Assembly (NCBI GenBank): GCA_900542905.1
Contig: UQPF01000002.1
Coordinates: 124,001 to 188,000 of the forward strand
DNA from: an uncultured Collinsella sp.
GTDB taxonomy: Bacteria; Actinomycetota; Coriobacteriia; Coriobacteriales; Coriobacteriaceae
DNA: 64,000 nt
Direction of reading: 5' to 3'
Shown here piece after piece: positions 56,633 through 64,000 of the stretch. A model generated the notes under the pieces. The model did not search any database and was not told where the DNA came from. It saw nothing but the letters and a program-made list of their open reading frames with translations. Made by a program: the position numbers and the translations under genes. Numbering within the stretch: position 1 is the first letter of the stretch; each line of letters starts with the position of its first letter.

Positions 56633-58281
56633 TGAAGGCGATCTGGCTTGCGTGCTGCGCGTGCGGCGATTACGGGATGTTGCAGCGGGAAGTCGAGGGC
56701 CGTGATGCGGGTGCACAGGTGCTTCGCGTGGGTGACCTGGACGGGCTGGTTTCCATGGCGCGGGCGTTTCCGTCGCGCCGCGGGGCTGCCATCATCGCGG
56801 CGTCTCTGTTTGATACCGAAGATGTGCGCAAGACTGTTGCGAGCCTGACGGCCGAAGGCCGCGTGAGTCGCGTGGTCGTGTTGATAGAAGCGCTCGATCC
56901 GTCGGATATCGAGGGGCTGTTTCGCGCGGGGGCGACCGAGGTCATCGCTGCGCACAGTATATGCGGCAACGGGCGTGCGGGCGAGGGAGCGGTTGATTCT
57001 GATCGGCGCATGACGATTGAGCCCGATGCTTTTGTTGATAGGGAACCCGGGGCGCCTCGCGCTACAAGAGGCCCGCGTGTTGATGATTATGGAAAAGCGG
57101 AAGCCGAGCATGATCGGCGCCCCCGGAACCCCCTTGTATACAATGACGCTGGAGGGCCGGCGCAGCATGCTGGCGACTCCCCGGCAGTAGATATGGGATA
57201 CGTGCACGGCGTGAATCTGGCGGATGAACTCGACGAAGTTGAGGGCCTTGCCGGGTGCGGCGAGTTGTCGCTGATGCAGCATGAGCAGATTGCGCAGAAC
57301 GAGCCTGCCTCGCAGACCGAACAAGCTGCCATGCCGGCTTGGACGCAGCGTGTGGTTGCGGCGGGGGAGACGGGGACGCTGTCACCGACGCCCGCCCCGC
57401 CGCCTCCGATGCCGCCGGCAGACGCTGCCGCTTCGCCGCATCGAGCTCCGGTCATCTGCGCCATTTCGGGTTCGGGCGGTTGCGGCAAGTCGACGATCGT
57501 TGCCACCATGGCACACACATCGTCGCTGTTGGGCTTGCGTGCCGCCGTGCTCGACCTGGACCTGATGTTTGGAAACCTTTACGACTTGTTAGGCGTCGAT
57601 GCTCCGCGCGATATGGCGGCGCTTATCGAGCCGTCGGCGGCGGGCATGCTCACCGAGCCGGATATCGTAGCCGCTTCGATGCGCGTGGCGCCGGGCGTTA
57701 CGCTCTGGGGTCCCGTCGCGGCGCCCGAGCAAGCCGAGCTCATGGCACGTCCGGTGGAGCTACTGCTTGATGTTCTGCGTCGCGAATCCGACGTGGTCTT
57801 TATCGATACCTCGGTCTTTTGGGGCGACGCCGTGGCGGCTGCGGTGGCGGCGAGCGACCGTTGCCTGGTCGTTGGCGATGCGGCGGTGTCGTCCGCGGCA
57901 TCGGCATCGCGCGTCATTGAACTGGCAGGTCGAGTAGGTGTGCCGCGCACGCGCATGAGCGCCGTGTTCAACCGGTTCGGTGCGCGCGGGGCAGACGAGG
58001 ACGTCGCCATGCGCTTTGAGATTGCCTGTGCGTTAAGCTCCAAGATTCGTATCGCCGATGGCGGGCAGGATCTCGCCGCGCTCATGGCGTTTGGGCGCGC
58101 TGACGAGGCAGTGGGGCAGACCAGCGCTTTTGCGACTAGCGTGCGCGAGGCCACGCGCGAGATGCTCGTGGAACTGGGGTGCGCCGTCGGCCCTTGGAGC
58201 GATATGGTCGCCGACCGTGCAACGCGCACCGAACGCCCGCGTATCCGCCTTCCCTGGTCGCGCGAGGGTGATCAGCGATGA
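56632..58281 (+). CDS. tadZ: TadZ/CpaE-like ATPase for pilus localisation
   Basis: A 549-residue MinD/ParA-type protein. An N-terminal receiver-like domain (about 1-120) lacks clear phosphorylation residues. A long low-complexity linker (about 125-265, rich in Pro, Ala, Glu and Gln) leads to the ATPase domain: SGSGGCGKSTIVATM with deviant Walker A (Lys286), then VLDLDLMFGNLYDLLG and VVFIDTSVFWGD. TadZ marks the pole or site for pilus assembly. The linker is unusually long. It overlaps tadA by 4 nt. Confidence 0.85.
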   Translation: MKAIWLACCACGDYGMLQREVEGRDAGAQVLRVGDLDGLVSMARAFPSRRGAAIIAASLFDTEDVRKTVASLTAEGRVSRVVVLIEALDPSDIEGLFRAGATEVIAAHSICGNGRAGEGAVDSDRRMTIEPDAFVDREPGAPRATRGPRVDDYGKAEAEHDRRPRNPLVYNDAGGPAQHAGDSPAVDMGYVHGVNLADELDEVEGLAGCGELSLMQHEQIAQNEPASQTEQAAMPAWTQRVVAAGETGTLSPTPAPPPPMPPADAAASPHRAPVICAISGSGGCGKSTIVATMAHTSSLLGLRAAVLDLDLMFGNLYDLLGVDAPRDMAALIEPSAAGMLTEPDIVAASMRVAPGVTLWGPVAAPEQAELMARPVELLLDVLRRESDVVFIDTSVFWGDAVAAAVAASDRCLVVGDAAVSSAASASRVIELAGRVGVPRTRMSAVFNRFGARGADEDVAMRFEIACALSSKIRIADGGQDLAALMAFGRADEAVGQTSAFATSVREATREMLVELGCAVGPWSDMVADRATRTERPRIRLPWSREGDQR

Positions 58282-59606
58282 GCCTGCAAACGAGGATTAA
58301 GGCTGCCGGCGCTGCGGCGGCGGCAGCGCCTGTAGATGTGGGGCGTCGCCGCGCCGTGAAACGACGCACCAAGCGCGCCGTGATGGACCGCATGGGTTAC
58401 GACGAAGTGGCGCGTATCAGCGCCTATATCGACCCGGCACTTGCCCGCTCGGAATTGCGTCCTGCGGTGGAGGCGGCGCTCAATGTTGAGGAGCCGACCG
58501 ATCTCGCGACGCCCGAGCGCGAAACCATCATCGACGAGATTTTGGATGACGTGGTGGGCTTGGGGCCGTTGCAGCCGCTCATCGAGGACGACACCGTTAC
58601 CGAGATCATGATCAACGGCTGCCGCTCGGCTTTCTTTGAACGCGGCGGCGTCTTGTACCCCATCGAGCATGCGTTTGAGGATGATGAACAGATCCGTGTG
58701 CTTATCGACCGCATCATCTCGCCACTTGGCCGCCGTATCGACGAGCGCAGCCCCATCGTCAACGCCCGCCTCAAAACGGGCTATCGCGTCAACGCGGTGA
58801 TTCCGCCTGTGGCGATTGACGGACCGATTCTCACCATCCGAAAGTTCTCGGACCGTATCTGCTCGCTGGACGAGCTTGTGGGGCTGGGGTCGCTGCCGCT
58901 TTGGTATGCGCAGCTGCTGTCGTGCGCGGTGTCGCTGCGACAGGACCTGGCGGTTGCGGGAGGCACGGGATCTGGTAAGACCACCCTGCTCAACGCGTTG
59001 TCATGTGAGATTTCCACCGGCGAGCGCATCGTGACGATCGAGGACTCTGCCGAGCTCAAGTTTGCGCATCATCCGCACGTGGTGCGCCTAGAGGCGCGCG
59101 AGGCTTCAATTGAGGGTGAAGGCGCGGTGACGATCCGCGACCTGGTAACTAATGCCCTGCGCATGCGCCCCGACCGCATCGTGGTGGGCGAGGTGCGCGG
59201 TGCCGAGTGCTGCGACATGTTGCAGGCCATGAACACGGGCCACGACGGGTCGCTCACCACACTTCATGCGGGTTCAGAACAGGAGACCGTGGTGCGTCTG
59301 ACGTTGCTTGCACGTTATGGCATCGACCTGCCGAGTGAGCTCATCGAGGAGCAGATTGCCATGGCGCTCGACGGTATCGTGATGTCCGAGCGCCACGCCG
59401 ATGGCAGGCGCTTCGTCTCCTCGTATTCGGGGGTGCGACGCGCCGCATCGGGCGGCGTAGAGCTCGAGCGCTATGTGACGTTCGATGCCGCCGAGCGCAC
59501 CTGGACGCTTGACCGCGAGCCGCCGTTTATCGCAGAAGGCCTGCGGTCGGGGACGCTCACACAAGAGGAGGTGGACGAATGGAGATCGCTGTGCCCCTCG
59601 TCGTAG
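58278..59606 (+). CDS. tadA: Tad pilus secretion ATPase TadA/CpaF
   Basis: A 442-residue hexameric ATPase of the VirB11/CpaF group that drives extension (and in some systems retraction) of Flp pili. The N-terminal helical domain contains DPALARSELRPAVEAALNVE and VTEIMINGCRSAFFERGG. Walker A is GGTGSGKTTLLNAL (Lys234), then the Asp box ERIVTIEDSAELKF. Walker B is RMRPDRIVVGEVRGAE, and the His box is TGHDGSLTTLHAGS. ATG 58278 overlaps the tadZ stop (ATGA). Confidence 0.93.
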   Translation: MSLQTRIKAAGAAAAAAPVDVGRRRAVKRRTKRAVMDRMGYDEVARISAYIDPALARSELRPAVEAALNVEEPTDLATPERETIIDEILDDVVGLGPLQPLIEDDTVTEIMINGCRSAFFERGGVLYPIEHAFEDDEQIRVLIDRIISPLGRRIDERSPIVNARLKTGYRVNAVIPPVAIDGPILTIRKFSDRICSLDELVGLGSLPLWYAQLLSCAVSLRQDLAVAGGTGSGKTTLLNALSCEISTGERIVTIEDSAELKFAHHPHVVRLEAREASIEGEGAVTIRDLVTNALRMRPDRIVVGEVRGAECCDMLQAMNTGHDGSLTTLHAGSEQETVVRLTLLARYGIDLPSELIEEQIAMALDGIVMSERHADGRRFVSSYSGVRRAASGGVELERYVTFDAAERTWTLDREPPFIAEGLRSGTLTQEEVDEWRSLCPSS

Positions 59607-60505
59607 GGGGCTTGGCAGGGCTTTCTGTCGCGACGGCGTGCGGGGCGGAACCTCGTGTGCCGCAGGTACCGCCGGCGGAGCTGGCACGTCAGGCGCTCGA
59701 GACGGTGGCAGAGAAGCTGCCGCGTGAGCTGGTGGAAAACGATCTGCTGAAAAAGATCGCCCGTTCGTGGGCATCGCTGGCTCCGGCGCATCGCCTTGGC
59801 CTCGTGATCGAGGATGCTTCGGGATGTTTGGCGTTTCTGCTGCTATCGAGCGGTGTCTGCTGCGTTTTACTAACGATGGTGTCGTTATCGCCCCTCGGAT
59901 TTGCCTTGGGACTTGTTGCTCCGTTTGCCGTTGGTGCCGCTCGGGATGGCTTTGAGAGCCGGCGCGAGCAACACGATGCAGAAGAGGCAATGCCCGAGGC
60001 GTTTACCGCACTTTCCATGTCGCTTGCCTCGGGACATTCGCTGGCCCAGGGCATGCGCTTTGTGGGCGCTCATGCGCAAGAGCCAGTGCATAACGAGTTT
60101 TTGCGGGTGGCGGCGGCGATCGATTGCGGCATCTCGGCGACCGACGCGCTCGATGACTTGCTCGTGCGTATCGACGCCCCCGGTCTTTCGCTTGTGACCT
60201 TGGCGCTTAAGGTGTCTCAGCGCACCGGCGCTCCGCTTGCCGACTTACTGTCCGAGGCGTCGAGCATGGTGGGGGAGCGCATTGAGCTCAAGCGCCGCCT
60301 GGATGTTAAGACGTCGCAGGCTCGCATGTCTGCGCATATGGTCGCGGCGATGCCGGCGGGCATGTGCGCGGTGTTGGCGCTGCTTTCGGCAGATTTTCGT
60401 CGCGGTCTTGCGACGCCTGCCGGCGCGGGCGCTGTGGTGCTGGGTCTTGCCCTCAACGCCGTTGCCCTGGTGGTTATCCGGCGCATTATGCGGGTGGAGC
60501 TATGA
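59579..60505 (+). CDS. tadB: Tad pilus membrane platform protein TadB
   Basis: A 308-residue type II secretion F-domain protein. It has an N-terminal helix (VPLVVGGLAGLSVATAC), two helices at about 85-125, then the GspF/TadB domain (AMPEAFTALSMSLASGHSLA, LLVRIDAPGLSLVTLALKVS) and two final helices. It forms the inner-membrane platform with TadC. ATG 59579 follows GAGGAGG; the start lies inside tadA (28-nt overlap). Confidence 0.88.
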   Translation: MEIAVPLVVGGLAGLSVATACGAEPRVPQVPPAELARQALETVAEKLPRELVENDLLKKIARSWASLAPAHRLGLVIEDASGCLAFLLLSSGVCCVLLTMVSLSPLGFALGLVAPFAVGAARDGFESRREQHDAEEAMPEAFTALSMSLASGHSLAQGMRFVGAHAQEPVHNEFLRVAAAIDCGISATDALDDLLVRIDAPGLSLVTLALKVSQRTGAPLADLLSEASSMVGERIELKRRLDVKTSQARMSAHMVAAMPAGMCAVLALLSADFRRGLATPAGAGAVVLGLALNAVALVVIRRIMRVEL

Positions 60506-61143
60506 GCGCCCCGGTTGCAGTTGCGGCTTGCCTGTGCGCCCTGAGCGTATTTGTCGCGACGGGGTTGGATCGGGCGGATGCACGCAAGGTCGCAGGGGCC
60601 TGCAAGCGCGAGGCGGTGCTGGTCGCTGCCGCGGGTCGCTCGGTGGTCGATGCTCTGACCGCGCGAGTGAAGGGCGCGGTTGGAGCGGGCGGCCCGGCGC
60701 GAGTGTCGCTCGGCGAAGTGTCCGAGATGATCGATGTTGTGCGCTTGGGTCTTTCGGCCGGTCTTTCGTTTGATGCGGCGCTTGAGATTTTCTGCGCCAA
60801 CCGCCGGTCAGTGCTGGCTCTTCGCCTTGAGCGCGCCTGCATGGCGTGGCAGGTGGGCGTGGGCACGCGTGAGGACGAGTTGTTGGCCGCCGCGCGCGAC
60901 CTGGACGTGCGAGCGCTCGAGACCTTTGCCATCACGGTGGGGCAGGCGCTCGCCCTGGGTGCCCCACTTGCCGAGACGCTGGCCGCTCAAAGTCGCGAGA
61001 TCCGTGCGGCTCATCGCGCCGCGGTCGAGCGCGAGATCGAGCGTGCGCCCGTCAAGCTGCTGATTCCCACCGGCACGCTCATCTTGCCGGCGTTGCTTCT
61101 GTCCATATTGGGCCCGCTGCTGGGAGCAGGCGGGATGATGTAG
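60502..61143 (+). CDS. tadC: Tad pilus membrane platform protein TadC
   Basis: A 213-residue type II secretion F-domain protein with VSEMIDVVRLGLSAGLSFDA and ETFAITVGQALALGAPLAE, plus C-terminal helices (LLIPTGTLILPALLLSILGP). It overlaps the tadB stop (ATGA). It is shorter than many TadC proteins because the N-terminal region is reduced. Confidence 0.85.
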   Translation: MSAPVAVAACLCALSVFVATGLDRADARKVAGACKREAVLVAAAGRSVVDALTARVKGAVGAGGPARVSLGEVSEMIDVVRLGLSAGLSFDAALEIFCANRRSVLALRLERACMAWQVGVGTREDELLAAARDLDVRALETFAITVGQALALGAPLAETLAAQSREIRAAHRAAVEREIERAPVKLLIPTGTLILPALLLSILGPLLGAGGMM

Positions 61144-61153
61144 GGAGGAATAC

Positions 61154-61387
61154 ATGAACACGATGACTGACGCTGCTGGCAAGGTCCAGGGCTGGGCGTT
61201 TTGCCGGGCGGCACATGTTCGTCAGCGCGCCAAGGAACTATTGCAGGAGGAGAGTGCACAGGGTACCACCGAGTATGCCATCTTGGTCGGCGTGCTCGTG
61301 GTGATCGCGATTATCGCCATCGTCGCATTTAAGGGCAAGGTCCAAGATCTATGGAACGCTATCAGCGAGGGCATCAACAGCCTGTAG
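61154..61387 (+). CDS. flp: Flp family type IVb pilin
   Basis: A 77-residue major pilin candidate. The 37-residue basic leader is followed by EESAQGTTEYAILVGVLVVI: a prepilin-type region with Glu in the TxEY position and a single hydrophobic helix that packs in the fibre. GGAGG precedes ATG 61154. No prepilin peptidase (TadV) is in view; it may lie beyond the window or elsewhere. The next gene starts inside its last 12 codons. Confidence 0.88.
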   Translation: MNTMTDAAGKVQGWAFCRAAHVRQRAKELLQEESAQGTTEYAILVGVLVVIAIIAIVAFKGKVQDLWNAISEGINSL

Positions 61388-61914
61388 AGGGCGAGCGTCC
61401 CATCGGGGTGCTGCTGGTGTTTGCTTGCCTGACCGTGGCGATAGCGGCGGTGCTTTGGGGGCTTAACGCCGCGCGGCAGCAGCGTCCTGGGACCGCCTCC
61501 GATTTGGGCTCAGATTCGGCGGTGGCGTCTCAAAAAGATGAGATGCGAGATGCGGACGATTCGGATGTCGCTGTCACGGCGCAAACCTTTCTGCGGACGC
61601 TCGACAAGCGGTCTGGCACTGCGACGGATTCGCCTGAGGGCAACGCGATTGCGGTCCGGCTTGCATGGTCCGAGGACCGACCGATGACCGAAGCGGCGGC
61701 GGATATGCTGCGTGCCTATCGCGAGGTACCCACGGCGCAACTTGCTCTGAGCGGCTATCTCGACATCAAGGGAAACGTGTGGGGCGCCATCGTGCGCGAC
61801 GAACGCGGCTGGGTCGATATGGTGACAATTGCCGCGGATGCTGGCGATGCTTCGTGTCGTCTGCGCGCCGTGCGCCTGAGCCCGCAGGCAACGGACTCAA
61901 AGGAGGGATCGTGA
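61351..61914 (+). CDS. Membrane-anchored hypothetical protein of the Tad operon
   Basis: A 187-residue protein with one N-terminal helix (IGVLLVFACLTVAIAAVLWG, about 17-36) and an extracellular remainder. The C-terminal half (ARLAWSEDRP-like, TEAAADMLRAYREVPTAQLA, GNVWGAIVRDERGWVDMVTI) is compact and probably folded. No family is recognised. It overlaps flp by 37 nt in another frame. By position it is a pilus accessory or minor component. Confidence 0.65.
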   Translation: MERYQRGHQQPVEGERPIGVLLVFACLTVAIAAVLWGLNAARQQRPGTASDLGSDSAVASQKDEMRDADDSDVAVTAQTFLRTLDKRSGTATDSPEGNAIAVRLAWSEDRPMTEAAADMLRAYREVPTAQLALSGYLDIKGNVWGAIVRDERGWVDMVTIAADAGDASCRLRAVRLSPQATDSKEGS

Positions 61915-61915
61915 A

Positions 61916-62134
61916 ATGCATGATGTCCTGCGTGAGGAATCTGCCCAGGCGACGGTCGAATACGCCATCGTCACGGTGGCGCTGTTATCGATCGTGCTGG
62001 CGATCGCGGGACTTTGGCCTGCCGGCACCGATGGGCGCTTGGCGGCGCTGGTTGAGCGGGCGGCATCCCATGGCGTTGCCTCGACGTCGGTTATCGACGC
62101 CGCTGCGGCCGCTAAGGACATCGCGTTGTATTGA
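61916..62134 (+). CDS. Small Flp/TadE-type pilin-like protein
   Basis: A 72-residue protein that starts MHDVLREESAQATVEYAIVT followed by the helix VALLSIVLAIAGLW and a short extracellular end. The EESAQATVEYA motif matches the processing region of the Flp pilin at 61154, so it is likely handled by the same peptidase and is a minor pilin. AAAGGAGGG precedes ATG 61916 with 7-nt spacing. Confidence 0.75.
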   Translation: MHDVLREESAQATVEYAIVTVALLSIVLAIAGLWPAGTDGRLAALVERAASHGVASTSVIDAAAAAKDIALY

Positions 62135-62606
62135 TGCCGCGCGCGAGGACCGGGCGCAGTCTACGGTCGAGGCCGCTTTTTTGCTGCCGACGTTTCTGAC
62201 ACTCATCCTTCTCGCGCTGCAACCGGTGTGCCTGCTCTATACGCGCGCGGTCATGGAGTCTGCCGCCGCCGAGACCGCGCGGCTCATGACCACGACGACG
62301 GCGGAGGACGACGATCTTAAGGAGTTCACCCGCCGCCGACTTGCCGCAGTGCCCAACGTTTCGATCTTTCATGCCGGCGGGCCGTTGTCGTGGGATATCG
62401 AGCTTGGCCGGGCCGGTGCGGGTGGCGTCTCGTCCGTGTCCGTTTCCGGCGAGGTCAAGCCGTTGCCTGTGATCGGTGCGTTTGCGCAGGCTATGGGTGG
62501 TACCGCCGAGGGCGGCTACGTTGAGCTCAAGGTCGATGTCTCGTATCAATCGCGTCCCGAATGGCTGGAGGGAGATTATGATTCGTGGATTGCTGCATGG
62601 GATTAG
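62070..62606 (+). CDS. tadE: TadE-like minor pseudopilin (start uncertain)
   Basis: From REDRAQSTVEAAFLLPTFLT (about 62148) onward it is a clear TadE-type protein: a processing-like QSTVE, one hydrophobic helix (LLALQPVCLLYTRAVM) and an extracellular domain ending WLEGDYDSWIAAWD. No canonical start lies just before this point: the nearest in-frame ATG is 62070, which would overlap the previous gene by 65 nt, while the coupled position next to the previous stop reads ATT (62130). The protein is 178 residues if 62070 is used. It overlaps the next gene by 29 nt. Confidence 0.7.
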   Translation: MALPRRRLSTPLRPLRTSRCIDAAREDRAQSTVEAAFLLPTFLTLILLALQPVCLLYTRAVMESAAAETARLMTTTTAEDDDLKEFTRRRLAAVPNVSIFHAGGPLSWDIELGRAGAGGVSSVSVSGEVKPLPVIGAFAQAMGGTAEGGYVELKVDVSYQSRPEWLEGDYDSWIAAWD

Positions 62607-64000
62607 GCGCTGCCTGTTGCGGGTGACGCAAGGGTTTGCGGCCCGCCGTCGACCAGGCGCTCTCCGCAAACGAGGCGGCTTTATGGGTCGAGCCGGTATC
62701 GACCTGTTTATCGAAGACGGTGCCTACACCACGCTCTCCTCTGCGGTGGTTATCTTGGTGGTGCTCACGCTGCTGTTTTCGTCGACGGCGGCGATATGGA
62801 GCATGTCGCGTGCCGGGGATACCCAGGTGGCGGCCGATAGCGGCGCGCTGGCGGGTGCCAACGTAGTGTCGTCCTATCACACGGCTGCCACGGTGGTTGA
62901 TGCGAGCATCTTGAGTCTGGGGCTGGCGGGGTTTGCCACGATCGGGACGGGCCTGGTCGCCATCCTCATCCCGGGTGCCGAACCAGTTGCCGGCAATATG
63001 GTCGACACCGGGATTGAGATCATTAAAACGCGCAACAAGTTTGCCAAAAGCGCATCGGAAGGCTTACAGAAAATCGAGACGGCTCTGCCGTATCTGATCG
63101 CCGCGCGTGCCACGCAGGCGGTGTCGGCGCAGGATACCGATAGTGTGACCTATACCGGTACGGCGCTTGCCGTGCCCAGGACATCCGAGTCTGATTTTGT
63201 TGCGCTCGAGGGTTCCGAGATCTCGACCGATGCCATTAAAGATGCGTCGGAAGATCTGGAGCGCGCGGCCGAGGAGCTACAAAAAGCATCGGAGGAGACG
63301 GCGAAGGCAAAGGAGCGTGCCTGGCTAGCGGATTGCGGTGGATCGGATAAAGGTTCGGTCGGCAGCTGTTCGTGTATGTGGGAGCGCGCGAAAAGCCTAA
63401 CGGATCTCTTCGGTGTTCAAAATCCGCATTACGCTTCGAGCGTTACGTGGGAGCCTCAAGTTGCCCTTGATCGCGCGAAGGACTACTACCATTGGCGTCT
63501 GACAAATGAGAAGCCCCAGGGCTCGAGTGTCGAGATGAAGGCAGAGTCTGCGGCGCGTAAGGCGTTTTATACCTATGCGAACGCGGAGGTCGATCGGGCA
63601 TATATAACCGAGAACGGAGACAGGGTTTCCTCCTATATTCCGCTGCTGCCGCGCAACTCTGATGAGGTTCGGGCGACGGAACTCTATACCGATGCGGTGT
63701 GGCCGACTAGCGTAAACGATGACAAGGCGTATCTGCATTACGGGACGACCTGCCCCAACTATAAGAAAGGGACGCCGAGCGGATTTGCTTCGGTTGCCGA
63801 TTACGATGGACAGGATAAATGCAGCAAATGCCATTTTGGCGTTTTGTCGCTTGGTGCTGTTGCGGCGCCTTCAACCTCTATCGAAAACGGCTTCGAGTAT
63901 CACTTTGACAAGTTTAAAGACGCCCTGGAGGACTACGTCGACTGTCGCAACAAGGAGCTCGAGCTCGAGCGTCAGACCGAGGACGAAGCCGACCGTGCGG
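62578..64000 (+). CDS. TadG-like pilus-associated protein (3' truncated by window edge)
   Basis: The frame is open for at least 474 codons and runs off the end. The basic N-terminus (about 1-50) is followed by a hydrophobic helix (SSAVVILVVLTLLFSSTAAI). Then comes the segment AADSGALAGANVV, the conserved post-helix sequence of Tad-like pseudopilins (TadE/F/G, DUF4134-type). A second hydrophobic stretch (LGLAGFATIGTGLVAILIPG) and an Ala/Glu-rich coiled coil (about 225-260) come next. Cysteine pairs (CSCMW; CSKCHFG) follow. ATG 62578 follows GGAGGGAG. The extracellular part is expected to be large. Function in pilus assembly is inferred from position. Confidence 0.7.
   Translation, partial: MIRGLLHGIRRCLLRVTQGFAARRRPGALRKRGGFMGRAGIDLFIEDGAYTTLSSAVVILVVLTLLFSSTAAIWSMSRAGDTQVAADSGALAGANVVSSYHTAATVVDASILSLGLAGFATIGTGLVAILIPGAEPVAGNMVDTGIEIIKTRNKFAKSASEGLQKIETALPYLIAARATQAVSAQDTDSVTYTGTALAVPRTSESDFVALEGSEISTDAIKDASEDLERAAEELQKASEETAKAKERAWLADCGGSDKGSVGSCSCMWERAKSLTDLFGVQNPHYASSVTWEPQVALDRAKDYYHWRLTNEKPQGSSVEMKAESAARKAFYTYANAEVDRAYITENGDRVSSYIPLLPRNSDEVRATELYTDAVWPTSVNDDKAYLHYGTTCPNYKKGTPSGFASVADYDGQDKCSKCHFGVLSLGAVAAPSTSIENGFEYHFDKFKDALEDYVDCRNKELELERQTEDEADRA

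Overview
The window is a high-GC chromosomal segment of a gut actinobacterium of the class Coriobacteriia, most likely Collinsella or a close relative. This is inferred, not searched. The support is GC-rich codon use, several mannose-family phosphotransferase systems (PTS), FrlB-like sugar-phosphate isomerase (SIS) enzymes, GntR/UTRA regulators, T-box control of pheST and a tight-adherence (Tad) pilus locus. There is no rRNA, no CRISPR array, no transposase and no integrase.

Region 1 (1-15 kb) looks like a sugar-amine (Amadori product) utilisation island. It holds three GntR/UTRA regulators (419, 9911, 12988), three FrlB-like SIS deglycases (1347, 6811, 13888), a complete mannose-type PTS (IIAB, IIC, IID; 4010-6611), two other candidate transporters (EamA and YitT types), a HAD phosphatase and a RecQ helicase. 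Distinct repeated words in the promoters suggest a separate operator for each regulator. Region 2 (15-24 kb) carries a 2-hydroxyacid/lactate dehydrogenase, homoserine O-acyltransferase, an AbiEi-like/nuclease-like protein, 5-formyl-THF cyclo-ligase, a hicAB toxin-antitoxin pair and a large M16 peptidase. Region 3 (24-27.5 kb) has a fourth SIS deglycase and a second PTS that lacks IIAB and whose IIC gene has a damaged 5' end, followed by a broken DNA-binding/ATPase gene.

Region 4 (27.5-49 kb) is mostly housekeeping: an HNH nuclease, tRNA-Val, an EamA transporter, a DUF4012 protein, glmM, an M32 carboxypeptidase, T-box-pheS-pheT, a nickel/cobalt ECF transporter behind a NikR-like box, a phospholipase-like protein, a nuclease-like protein and pyk. 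Region 5 (49-55.7 kb) has a calcium-type P-ATPase with a folded leader, two tandem sRNA-like units, an AT-richer islet encoding a thioredoxin-like protein, a secreted two-cysteine protein and a membrane protein, a DUF2975/HTH pair and rsgA. Region 6 (55.9-64 kb) is a Tad/Flp pilus operon (cpaB-tadZ-tadA-tadB-tadC-flp-minor pilins) that runs off the end.

The most unusual non-coding content is a family of about 160-nt elements placed just after stop codons (2341, 10633, 36067, and a variant at 39401). Several stems differ in sequence between copies while pairing is kept and the apical loop does not change. Other dispersed hairpin families, built around GGGACAG and GAGCGTGGATTTTCGGAC, are scattered through the window.
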